Source of the DNA: RYN-433 sp036558265
GTDB lineage: Bacteria > Planctomycetota > Phycisphaerae > Tepidisphaerales > Tepidisphaeraceae
Assembly (NCBI GenBank): GCA_036558265.1
Contig: DATBFY010000110.1
Coordinates: 1 to 27,361 of the forward strand
Reading direction: 5' to 3'
DNA length: 27,361 nucleotides
A program made the translations under genes and the position numbers. Every line of letters begins with the position of its first letter. Positions within the stretch are counted from its first letter, which is position 1. This document shows, piece after piece, positions 6,745 to 13,296 of the stretch. The notes under the pieces are model-generated. The model was not told the origin of the DNA and searched no databases. It was given only the letters and a program-made list of their open reading frames with translations.

Positions 6745-8277
6745 TCACACCAACTGCGCCATATCGCAGAACCGATCCTTCAGGTCGAAGTAAAGCTTGC
6801 GGTAAACGGCATAGTGCCTGTCGTAGAGCGCGGCGGACTTCTTGCCGGGCACGACCTTCTCCACCTGCTTGATCGAGCGCTTGCACGCTTCCTCGACGCT
6901 CCCCCACACGCCCGTGCCCACGCCCGCAAGGAGCGCCACGCCGTACGCCGGGCCTTCGCCGGCGTTGGTGATCACCACCGGCGTCTTGTAGATGTCCGCC
7001 TGGAGCTGCCGCCAGAACGCGCTGCGCGCCCCGCCCCCCGAGGCCCGAACCTGCTCCACCGGGATGTTCATCGCACGCATGATCTCCAGCGCATCCCGCA
7101 TCCCGAAGGTCACGCCTTCGAGCAGCGAGCGGATCAGGTCCTGGCGCTTGTTGCGCGCCGTCAGGCCGACCCACCCGCCGCGGGCGCACGGGTCCGGGTG
7201 CGGGCAACGCTCGCCCGTCAGGTAGGGCAAAAAGAACAACCCCTCCGCGCCCGCCTTGGCCTGCGCCGCCTCCTTCACCAGGATCTCGTAGGGATCGACC
7301 TTGTGCTTCTTCGCGGCCGCGACCTCGCCCTCCGCGAGGTTGTTCCGGAACCACTGGAAGCTGCCGCCGGCCGACAGCATGCACCCGAACACGCACCACT
7401 TGCCCGCCACGGCGTGGCACATCGTGTGAACCCGGCCCTCCGGATCGAGCGTCGGCTGCTCCGAATGCGCGAACACGACCCCGGACGTCCCCAGCGTGGC
7501 GCTGACGATCCCCGACGACACGATCCCATTGCCGACGGCGCCGGCCGGCTGATCGCCCGAGCCACCGACCACGGGCGTACCCTCCTTCAACCCCAGGAGC
7601 TTCGCGGCCTCCTTCGTGAGCGTACCGGTCACCTCGTGCGACTCGTGGACCTTTTCGGGCAGGAGTGCCTTATCGATCTCGAGCAGCGAGAGGAGCGGGT
7701 CACTCCACCGGCGGTTCCGCACGTCCAGAAGTAGCGTGCCGCTGGCGTCGCCCACCTCCGTGGCGTACTGGCCGGTCATGCGGAAACGGATGTAATCCTT
7801 GGGCAGGAGGATGTGCCGGGTCTTCTCGTAGATGCGCGGTTCGTTCTCGCGCACCCACAGGATCTTGGGGGCCGTGAAGCCGGTCAGGGCGGGGTTGGCG
7901 ACCATCTCGATGAGGGCTTCGCGCCCGCCGGCCTTGGCGGTAATCTCGTCGCACTGCTTCTGGGTGCGCTGGTCGTTCCAGAGCAGGGCGGGCCGGAGCG
8001 GTTTTTCGGAATTGCCCAGGAAGACGCTCCCATGCATCTGGCCCGAAAGGCCTATCCCGCCCACATCCCCAGCCTTGACACCGGCCTTCTTAAGCACCGC
8101 CTTGGTCGCCTTGAGGGTCGCCTGCCACCAGTCCTCGGGGTCCTGCTCGCTCCACCCGGGCCTGGGGGAATAAATGGGGTGCTCGGCCATCGCGGTGGCG
8201 AGGACCTTGCCGTCCTCGTCACAGATGAGCGTTTTCGTGCCGCTGGTGCCAATGTCGATCCCGAGCAGGTGAGCCAT
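6745..8277 (-). CDS. xylB: Xylulokinase
   Basis: FGGY-family kinase that phosphorylates D-xylulose to xylulose 5-phosphate in the cytoplasm, feeding the pentose phosphate pathway. The N-terminal phosphate-binding motif LLGIDIGTSGTKTLI, the substrate signatures GLSGQMHGSVFLG and ALLWNDQRT (about residues 76-104), the catalytic Asp242 in GGSGDQPAGAVGNG and the C-terminal ASGGGARSAFWRQLQADI give the full two-domain FGGY fold; 510 aa is a usual length. The ATG at 8277 is chosen over an upstream one at 8355 because a strong Shine-Dalgarno (AAGGAG) lies 4-5 nt before it and the family begins at MAHLLGID. No xylose isomerase is adjacent, so the source of xylulose is not shown here. A small ORF (8516-8337) may share its transcript. 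Confidence 0.93.
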   Translation of the reverse strand: MAHLLGIDIGTSGTKTLICDEDGKVLATAMAEHPIYSPRPGWSEQDPEDWWQATLKATKAVLKKAGVKAGDVGGIGLSGQMHGSVFLGNSEKPLRPALLWNDQRTQKQCDEITAKAGGREALIEMVANPALTGFTAPKILWVRENEPRIYEKTRHILLPKDYIRFRMTGQYATEVGDASGTLLLDVRNRRWSDPLLSLLEIDKALLPEKVHESHEVTGTLTKEAAKLLGLKEGTPVVGGSGDQPAGAVGNGIVSSGIVSATLGTSGVVFAHSEQPTLDPEGRVHTMCHAVAGKWCVFGCMLSAGGSFQWFRNNLAEGEVAAAKKHKVDPYEILVKEAAQAKAGAEGLFFLPYLTGERCPHPDPCARGGWVGLTARNKRQDLIRSLLEGVTFGMRDALEIMRAMNIPVEQVRASGGGARSAFWRQLQADIYKTPVVITNAGEGPAYGVALLAGVGTGVWGSVEEACKRSIKQVEKVVPGKKSAALYDRHYAVYRKLYFDLKDRFCDMAQLV

Positions 8278-8336
8278 GAGACTCCTTCCGCGCGGGAGTA
8301 TAGTCGGGGTTGGTAGAGGGGAGAACCAGCGGCGCG

Positions 8337-8516
8337 TCACGACAAACCGTCCCACCGTTCCGGCTCTTCATCTACCGGCAGAGCCCGCTCAATTTCGCGA
8401 TGGATGGGCGACTGAATTTCCAGGGGTGGCAGGCAGACTGTCTCCTCGAGGCGGCTGAGGATGTCAACCTGATCGAACCGGCCCGATTTGCGACAGCTTT
8501 CCAATATCTGGGACAT
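8337..8516 (-). CDS. Small hypothetical protein (59 aa) upstream of xylB
   Basis: Not recognised. The ORF runs from an ATG at 8516, preceded by AGGAG with an 8-nt spacer, to a TGA at 8337-8339, 59 bp before the xylB start on the same strand. The protein begins MSQILESCRKSGRFDQVDIL and is rich in Glu, Arg and Ile with no membrane segment or Cys cluster, so it has a soluble, protein-like composition. The good ribosome-binding site and placement suggest a short leader gene co-transcribed with xylB. It could instead be a spurious frame; comparative conservation would settle this. Confidence 0.45.
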   Translation of the reverse strand: MSQILESCRKSGRFDQVDILSRLEETVCLPPLEIQSPIHREIERALPVDEEPERWDGLS

Positions 8517-8772
8517 ATGTTTCTCTCCTGCACTACAGGTTGGGGCAGTGCGAGAGAGCTATCGGCAGACGATCCAAACAATACCCAAATTTTTGAGCGG
8601 GAATTGTTCGCTCCGATAAAAAGGGGGAGCCAGCGGTGCGAGCGGGGGAGTTCGAGAATTGCTTGAAGAACCCCGCAACCAACAGCCGAAACACCTGATA
8701 ACCACCTCGGGCGTTTCCACAACGATGCAGTCCTCAAACCCATCCGCTTCAATGCGGAGAGAGGAAGTCGCC

Positions 8773-8934
8773 ATGAGCCGGAACCTGCTTCTCCTCCAGT
8801 CGATCCAGGGTCACTTGGCGCTGCTCGCGCAGAAGCACCCGAAGAAGGCCGCCTCCCCGGTGGCGCGCAAGGTCAAGCAATACGTGCAGTCTTGCCTGAA
8901 GGAGCAACAGGGTCGGCGCGCGATGGCGGCGTAA
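8773..8934 (+). CDS. Small basic hypothetical protein (53 aa)
   Basis: Starts MSRNLLLLQSIQGHLALLAQ and continues with a Lys/Arg-rich amphipathic half (KHPKKAASPVARKVKQYVQS). The ATG at 8773 has a good Shine-Dalgarno sequence (GAGGAAG about 5 nt upstream), better than the farther in-frame start at 8659. Composition suggests a soluble helical, possibly nucleic-acid- or ribosome-binding peptide, but I recognise no family. It stands alone on the plus strand, convergent with the rhodanese gene. The 256 bases before it (8517-8772) hold no feature I can support beyond the leader of the 59-aa ORF on the opposite strand. Confidence 0.6.
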   Translation: MSRNLLLLQSIQGHLALLAQKHPKKAASPVARKVKQYVQSCLKEQQGRRAMAA

Positions 8935-8955
8935 GAGCCCCCCCGCACTCCCCCC

Positions 8956-8976
8956 GTGCATCACTGAAGTGAGCAC
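8956..8976. terminator. Hairpin between convergent small ORF and rhodanese gene
   Basis: GTGCATCACT-GA-AGTGAGCAC folds into a stem of nine pairs with one bulged base, 21 bp after the 53-aa ORF and 20 bp after the rhodanese stop. A plausible shared terminator without a T-tract. Confidence 0.35.
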
Positions 8977-8996
8977 GCCGGCGATGAGGGCGCACG

Positions 8997-9398
8997 TCAT
9001 TTCTCGACGGGTTTTCCTGCCTTTTCCCAGGCTCTGATTCCTCCAAGGAGGTTATAGACCTTGGGGATGTTCAGTGCATCGAGCTTGTCGCAGGCCTTGG
9101 CACTGCGGGTGCCCGAGGCGCAGTGAACCAGGTAGGTCTTGCTCTTGTCGAGCTCCTTGATTTTCTGATCGAAATCTTTGGCGGTGTAGCTGATCGGGAT
9201 CGAACCCTTGATGTGACCGGCGGCGTACTCGGTGGGGGTGCGGACGTCGAGGATCACCGTGTTGGGTTCCCTCGAGAGTTTCTCGAACTCGTCGGGGTTG
9301 ACGTTCTTGTGGGTGGGCCTGGCGTCTTCCGCAAAGCCTTGAAACGCGGGGGCGATCGTCGCGGCGGCGGCGAGCGCGAGGAACGAGCGTCGGTTCAT
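8997..9398 (-). CDS. Exported rhodanese-like domain protein
   Basis: 133 aa. The N-terminus NRRSFLALAAAATIAPAFQG carries a twin-arginine-like motif (RRSFL) and a hydrophobic stretch, so export (Tat or Sec) is likely. A single rhodanese domain follows: VILDVRTPTEYAAGHIKGSI, then the active-site loop VHCASGTRSAKA with catalytic Cys93, then LLGGIRAWEKAGKPV. The Cys loop fits sulfurtransferase-type rhodaneses; physiological substrate unknown. Length matches single-domain periplasmic rhodaneses. Only a weak ribosome-binding site is visible. It is divergent from the sedolisin gene and convergent with the small basic ORF. Confidence 0.88.
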   Translation of the reverse strand: MNRRSFLALAAAATIAPAFQGFAEDARPTHKNVNPDEFEKLSREPNTVILDVRTPTEYAAGHIKGSIPISYTAKDFDQKIKELDKSKTYLVHCASGTRSAKACDKLDALNIPKVYNLLGGIRAWEKAGKPVEK

Positions 9399-9564
9399 GA
9401 TGCCGATAGCTCACCCGGATGGGCGGGCGCTGTCAAGCAGTCCGGGGGGTTGCCTGATATTGCGGGTGACAAGCGTAAGCGGAGTCATGCAGGCCGCTTG
9501 CGGCAGAACCTCAAGGTGGATCGGGCGTAAGAGCCAAGGCTAAAATGATATCCGCCGGGAAGGG

Positions 9565-10866
9565 ATGGGCCTTGGCGGCGTGCGGGCGTCCATGATTTGG
9601 CGTAGTTTGAATGACGCTGGCGGGGACAACGGGCCCGGATCGCGGGGATTAGAGCTTTTTATGATGTTGGAGTCGCTCGAGCGCAGAGAGATGTTGTCGG
9701 CTGCACCGACGGGATTGACGCCGGCCCAGGTGCGGCATGTCTACGGGTTCGACCAGGTGACGTTCCGGCACAAGCACCGGAACGTGCCGGGCGACGGGCG
9801 CGGGCAGACGATCGCGATCGTGACGGCGTACGATGCGCCGAACATCAAGCATGACCTGGACGTGTTCAGCCAGACGTTCGGCCTGCCGACGACCGATGCG
9901 TACGGGGAGCCGACGCTGTCGAAGGTGATTCACCGCTCGCAGCCGCGGGCGGACGCGGGGTGGGCGCTGGAGGCGTCGCTGGACGTGGAATGGGCGCATG
10001 CGATCGCGCCCAAGGCACACATCCTGCTGGTGGAGGCGGCGTCGCCCTCGACGAGCGACCTGTTGACGGCTGTGGACTATGCGCGGAGTCAGCCTGGGGT
10101 GGTGGCGGTGTCGATGTCGTGGGGCGGACACGAGTCGCCGTTCGATCAGTATCACGACGACTACCTTTCGACGCCGGCGGGACACGTGGGCGGGTACGGG
10201 ATGGAGGGCGGTGTGACGTTCATCTCGGCGTCGGGTGATAACGGCGAGCCGGCGAGCTGGCCGGCGACGTCCACGCACGTTGTGGCGGTGGGGGGGACGA
10301 CGCTGACGGTGGGGCGCAAGTCGCGCTATCGCGGGGAGTCGGCGTGGAGCGGCTCGGGCGGGGGCGTGTCGTACTACCAGGGGACGTATGCGCCGGACGT
10401 GGCGTACGACGCGGATCCGCAGAGCGGGTTTTCGGTTTACGACACGACGCAGGGCGTCGGTTGGCAGACGGTGGGGGGAACCAGCGCGGGATGCCCGCAG
10501 TGGGCGGCGCTGTTCGCGATCGTGGACGAGGGGCGGGAGCTTTCGGGGCTGCCGTCGCTGGACGGGCCGAGCGAGACGCTGGACGCGATCTACGCGACGC
10601 GGGCACGGAACTTTAACGACATCACGACGGGGGCAAACGACAATTACGCGGCGCAGGCGGGCTACGACCTGGTGACCGGACGGGGGACGCCGATCGCGTA
10701 TCGGTTGATCCCGGCGCTGGCGGGGTATCAGCCGGCGGCGACGACGGCGGGGGTAAGCCGGTCGGTGGCGAGCAGCGCGGTGACGGCGCCGGCGGTTGCC
10801 AGCCTGGCGATGGTGAGGCATGAGTCGCGGATGGCGGGATTGTTCGGCAAGCAGGAGATCCTGTAG
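9565..10866 (+). CDS. Sedolisin-type (S53) serine-carboxyl peptidase, no visible prodomain
   Basis: Secreted acid-type protease related to kumamolisin/sedolisin. Numbered from 9565, the catalytic Glu136 and Asp140 are in WALEASLD, the oxyanion Asp225 in SASGDNG, and the nucleophile Ser307 in GGTSAGCPQW. The C-terminal calcium-site pattern FNDITTG...GYDLVTGRGTP is present. The N-terminus holds LESLERREMLSA, resembling the planctomycete LEPR-XLL motif, and the catalytic domain starts almost at once (about residue 50) with no room for the roughly 180-residue activation prodomain usual in S53. About 50 low-complexity residues follow the catalytic domain. The start is uncertain: the ATG at 9565 has GGGAAGGG abutting it; ATGs at 9592 and 9661 would still keep the LEPR-like motif. 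A TAAAAT about 20 bp upstream could be a -10 box. Confidence 0.85.
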   Translation: MGLGGVRASMIWRSLNDAGGDNGPGSRGLELFMMLESLERREMLSAAPTGLTPAQVRHVYGFDQVTFRHKHRNVPGDGRGQTIAIVTAYDAPNIKHDLDVFSQTFGLPTTDAYGEPTLSKVIHRSQPRADAGWALEASLDVEWAHAIAPKAHILLVEAASPSTSDLLTAVDYARSQPGVVAVSMSWGGHESPFDQYHDDYLSTPAGHVGGYGMEGGVTFISASGDNGEPASWPATSTHVVAVGGTTLTVGRKSRYRGESAWSGSGGGVSYYQGTYAPDVAYDADPQSGFSVYDTTQGVGWQTVGGTSAGCPQWAALFAIVDEGRELSGLPSLDGPSETLDAIYATRARNFNDITTGANDNYAAQAGYDLVTGRGTPIAYRLIPALAGYQPAATTAGVSRSVASSAVTAPAVASLAMVRHESRMAGLFGKQEIL

Positions 10867-10894
10867 GTCGGGACGATCGCGTTGCGAGCCACGC

Positions 10895-10980
10895 ACCGGG
10901 GTGTTCGCGAAACCGCAAGCGACCTTGAATGGGGCGGCGAAGGAAGGCGGGGGGTGTTCCGCAAAGCGGAACCTTCGCGG
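10895..10980. repeat. Composite dispersed repeat, copy 1 (A unit plus GTTCCGC palindrome)
   Basis: An A unit (CACCGGGGTGTTCGCG, AACCGCAAGCGACCTT, GGGGCGGCGAAGG) is followed by a B palindrome GTTCCGC-AAA-GCGGAAC at 10956-10972. Both parts recur in the same order at 12147-12273. On the minus strand the B hairpin lies about 26 bp after the SPFH stop codon, so it may double as a terminator. Confidence 0.8.
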
Positions 10981-11005
10981 TGACAAGCGCGGACAATCGC
11001 CCGGG

Positions 11006-11887
11006 TCAACTCTCGCGCGGCGGCGGGCGATCGGTGTCGAAATCGGCCTTGCCGCGGCCATTGAAGTCCACGTAGATACGGGCGTTGGCGGAGGCGGCAA
11101 GCTCGCGCAGCGTCTCCAACTCGAGCTGTCGGAGGAGGGCCGGATGTTCGGCGTACGCGGCGGCGGCGGCCTGGCGGGCCTTGAGGGCTCGGACCTCGGC
11201 GTCGGTGCGGATCTGCTGCATGCTGGCCTCGTTCTCGGCGACGAGGCGCTGGGCGGCGGCGGCGGCCTCGGCGTCGAGGCGCTGGCCCTCGGCGCGGGCG
11301 GCGTTCTCGATCCGCTGCACGTCCGCCTTGGTGCGCGCCTCGACGAGCTGGGCCTCGCTGTTGCGCTGGGCGGCCAGGACGCGGTTCATGATCTCCTGCA
11401 GGTTGCCGGGGAAGATCAGGTCCTTGACGTCGGCGCGGAGCACGGCGACGCCGTAGCGCGCGGCGACCTCCTTCACGTCGCGCAGGATGTCCTCGCTCAG
11501 GCGGTTGCGGTTGGTCAGGATCTCCTCGAGCGTCTGCGACGCCAGGGAGCGGCGGGCGGCGAGCTGGACGTCGGAGTAGATGCGTTCCTCGTAGTTCTCC
11601 ACCTCGTGCAGGGCGGCGCGCGGATCGGTGACGCGGAACTGGACGATGATGCTGACGCGGATCGCGACCTTGTCGCGGGTGAGGATCTCCTGGCCCTTGA
11701 TGGTCAGGTCGCGCTCGCGGACGTCGATGACCACGACCTCGACCTTGGGCGTCTTGCGGCGGCCGGACCAGGCGAAGCGTTCGGGCGGCAGCTCGTAACG
11801 TCCGGCCTCCAGCACGCGGCGCAGGACGCCGTCCTCGTACCAAAGTCCGCGGTGGGTGTCCTTGATGATGATCTCGCGTTTGATCAT
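11006..11887 (-). CDS. SPFH/band-7 (slipin/stomatin-like) protein
   Basis: SPFH-domain scaffold protein of about 293 aa. From the N-terminus: THRGLWYEDGVL and VLEAGRYELP, the band-7 strands VEVVVIDVRERDLTIKGQEI and VAIRVSIIVQFRVTDP, then an Ala/Glu/Gln/Arg-rich helical coiled coil (about 175-265; EARTKADVQRIENAARAEGQ is part) as in stomatins. Such proteins oligomerise and organise membrane proteins or proteases. Unlike most slipins, no N-terminal transmembrane helix is visible, so attachment may be peripheral. I chose the ATG at 11887, though its ribosome-binding site is weak; an in-frame TTG at 11935 would add 16 residues and also no membrane segment. The SpoIIE phosphatase gene lies upstream on the same strand, 380 bp away. 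Confidence 0.82.
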   Translation of the reverse strand: MIKREIIIKDTHRGLWYEDGVLRRVLEAGRYELPPERFAWSGRRKTPKVEVVVIDVRERDLTIKGQEILTRDKVAIRVSIIVQFRVTDPRAALHEVENYEERIYSDVQLAARRSLASQTLEEILTNRNRLSEDILRDVKEVAARYGVAVLRADVKDLIFPGNLQEIMNRVLAAQRNSEAQLVEARTKADVQRIENAARAEGQRLDAEAAAAAQRLVAENEASMQQIRTDAEVRALKARQAAAAAYAEHPALLRQLELETLRELAASANARIYVDFNGRGKADFDTDRPPPRES

Positions 11888-12146
11888 GGCCGCGACGAGC
11901 GCCTCCCTGGTTTGCGCGACGAGTCTTGTGGTCAAAAAGAGCCCCGAAGCAAGGCCGACATGGAGAACGGGCTTTCAGATGGGCGTCCGCCGAATCGGAT
12001 CCGCAATGCGATGTCGATGGCGGCACCTGATGGCTGCCCGCCCCTGACCCTGCCGGGGCATCGGGTAGCAGAGCGGGATTGAGGGTGGAAGTCAATGGCG
12101 GGGGCGGTGGCGGGGCGGCGCGTATCGTGTCTGATTGCGGGCCCCG
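11888..12146. other. Intergenic stretch with no recognised feature
   Basis: Upstream part of the 380-bp gap between the phosphatase and SPFH genes. I see no convincing promoter, RNA or small ORF with a ribosome-binding site; the remaining part (12147-12267) is repeat sequence. Confidence 0.5.
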
Positions 12147-12273
12147 CACCGGGGTTCGCGCAACCGCAAGCGACGTTTGGGGTGGTGGGGCGAAGGGGCG
12201 GTGCGAAACCGCAAGCGACGTTTGTGGTGCGGCGAAGGGACGCGGGGGACGTTCCGCACAGCGGAACCTACGG
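12147..12273. repeat. Composite dispersed repeat, copy 2 (two A units plus GTTCCGC palindrome)
   Basis: Two A units (AACCGCAAGCGACGTTT at about 12162 and about 12208, each followed by a GGGGCGAAGG- or GCGGCGAAGG-like block) precede a B palindrome GTTCCGC-ACA-GCGGAAC at 12251-12267 with the tail CTACGG. The TAG stop of the SpoIIE phosphatase (12270-12268, minus strand) lies in that tail, so the repeat overlaps the gene end. Confidence 0.85.
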
Positions 12274-13212
12274 TTTGCGACCCCACAGGCGGTTGAAGGG
12301 GGAGAAGAGGGCGCCGCCCAGGTTGGCGAGACTGAACTCGGGGAGGGACATGGGTCCGCGGCCGGCGATGGCGCGGGCGATGCTGGCGACGACCCTGACC
12401 GGCGCGATCAGGACGTTCCACCAGGTGACGCGCGTGTCGCGGCCGGTTGCGCGCAGAAGCAGGAGGGTGACGTCGTCGGCGTGGAGGCCGCCGCTGGTTC
12501 GCTGGTCGATCGATTGGAGCAGCGCGGGGATGAGGGACTGGGGCTGCGTGGGGTCGAGGTCCTGCCGGGCCAGTTCGAGCAGGCCCTCGGGGCCGAGCAT
12601 TTCGCCATCCTTGGCGCGGGCCTCGATCAGGGAGTCGGTGTAGACCAGGACCAGGTCGCCGGGGTCGAGCTCGACGCCGAACTGCTCGCAGTCTTCGAGG
12701 TCGATGATTCCGAGGGGGATATTTACAACCCGATCATCTTCCGATTCGCTGCCCTGATCGAGCAGGGACCACTCGCGCGTGGTCGCGCGCCAGACGAGCG
12801 GGGGCGGGTGGCCGGCGTTGCAGATGCTGAGCGTGCGCGTGGGGGCGAAGAACGTGCTGACGACGGCGGTGGCGAAGCAGCCGGCGGCGGAGCATTCGAC
12901 GAACTGGCGGTTCATCGAGAGGACGAACTTCGACTGGTCGATGTAGTTCACGTAGCGGCGCATGAGGTCGCGGAGCTGGACGGCGACGTCGCGCACGGCG
13001 GCGCCGTGGCCGGAGACGTCGGCGACGAGCAGGCGGTTGATCCGGCCGGTGGCGCAGGAGGAGACGTAGTAGACGTCGCCGCCGCCCTGCGCCTGGGCGA
13101 ACGGGCGGGAGTAGACCCAGGCGTCGAGTCCGGCGAGGGAGACGGCGGCGTCGGCGGCGTCGCAGCCGCCCCAGACTTCCATGCAGGTCATGCGCTGCGG
13201 GTCGGGAGGCAT
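12268..13212 (-). CDS. SpoIIE/RsbU-type PP2C serine phosphatase
   Basis: 314-aa stand-alone phosphatase domain of the family that dephosphorylates anti-anti-sigma (STAS) proteins in partner-switching or related signalling. Metal-binding Asp46 is in GGGDVYY and Asp65 in LLVADVSGHG; later motifs are GCFATAVVSTFF, SICNAGHPPPLV, LVLVYTDSLIEAR and ADDVTLLLL. The N-terminus MTCMEVWGG...LDAWVYSRPF matches the form I associate with planctomycete members of this family. A hydrophobic C-terminal region (NVLIAPVRVVASIARAIAG) might contact the membrane. The ATG at 13212 (AGGA about 8 nt upstream) is preferred over a start at 13284, whose first codons fall in a repeat. No STAS or kinase partner is adjacent. 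Its TAG stop lies in the tail of a palindromic repeat. Confidence 0.88.
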   Translation of the reverse strand: MPPDPQRMTCMEVWGGCDAADAAVSLAGLDAWVYSRPFAQAQGGGDVYYVSSCATGRINRLLVADVSGHGAAVRDVAVQLRDLMRRYVNYIDQSKFVLSMNRQFVECSAAGCFATAVVSTFFAPTRTLSICNAGHPPPLVWRATTREWSLLDQGSESEDDRVVNIPLGIIDLEDCEQFGVELDPGDLVLVYTDSLIEARAKDGEMLGPEGLLELARQDLDPTQPQSLIPALLQSIDQRTSGGLHADDVTLLLLRATGRDTRVTWWNVLIAPVRVVASIARAIAGRGPMSLPEFSLANLGGALFSPFNRLWGRKP

Positions 13213-13230
13213 CGGGTAAATCCTGCAGGT

Positions 13231-13296
13231 GTAGGTTCCGCCGTGCGGAACGTTCGCCCGTGGTGGCGCGTCAACGTTCCGCACGGCGGAACCTAC
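13231..13296. repeat. Pair of inverted GTTCCGC palindromes
   Basis: Bases 13231-13254 and 13273-13296 are perfect 24-bp reverse complements separated by 18 bp. Each contains the palindrome GTTCCGC-NNN-GCGGAAC (13235-13251 and 13276-13292). They fill the 80-bp gap between the oxidoreductase and the phosphatase genes; the oxidoreductase TAG stop (13295-13293, minus) is in the outer arm. Confidence 0.88.

Noticed and set aside
8559..8774. Minus-strand 71-aa ORF (MATSSLRIEADG...) and the overlapping 126-aa ORF
   Set aside because: Both overlap the better-supported small ORF at 8773 or the one at 8337-8516, have Pro/Ser-rich shadow-like tails, and lack ribosome-binding sites.
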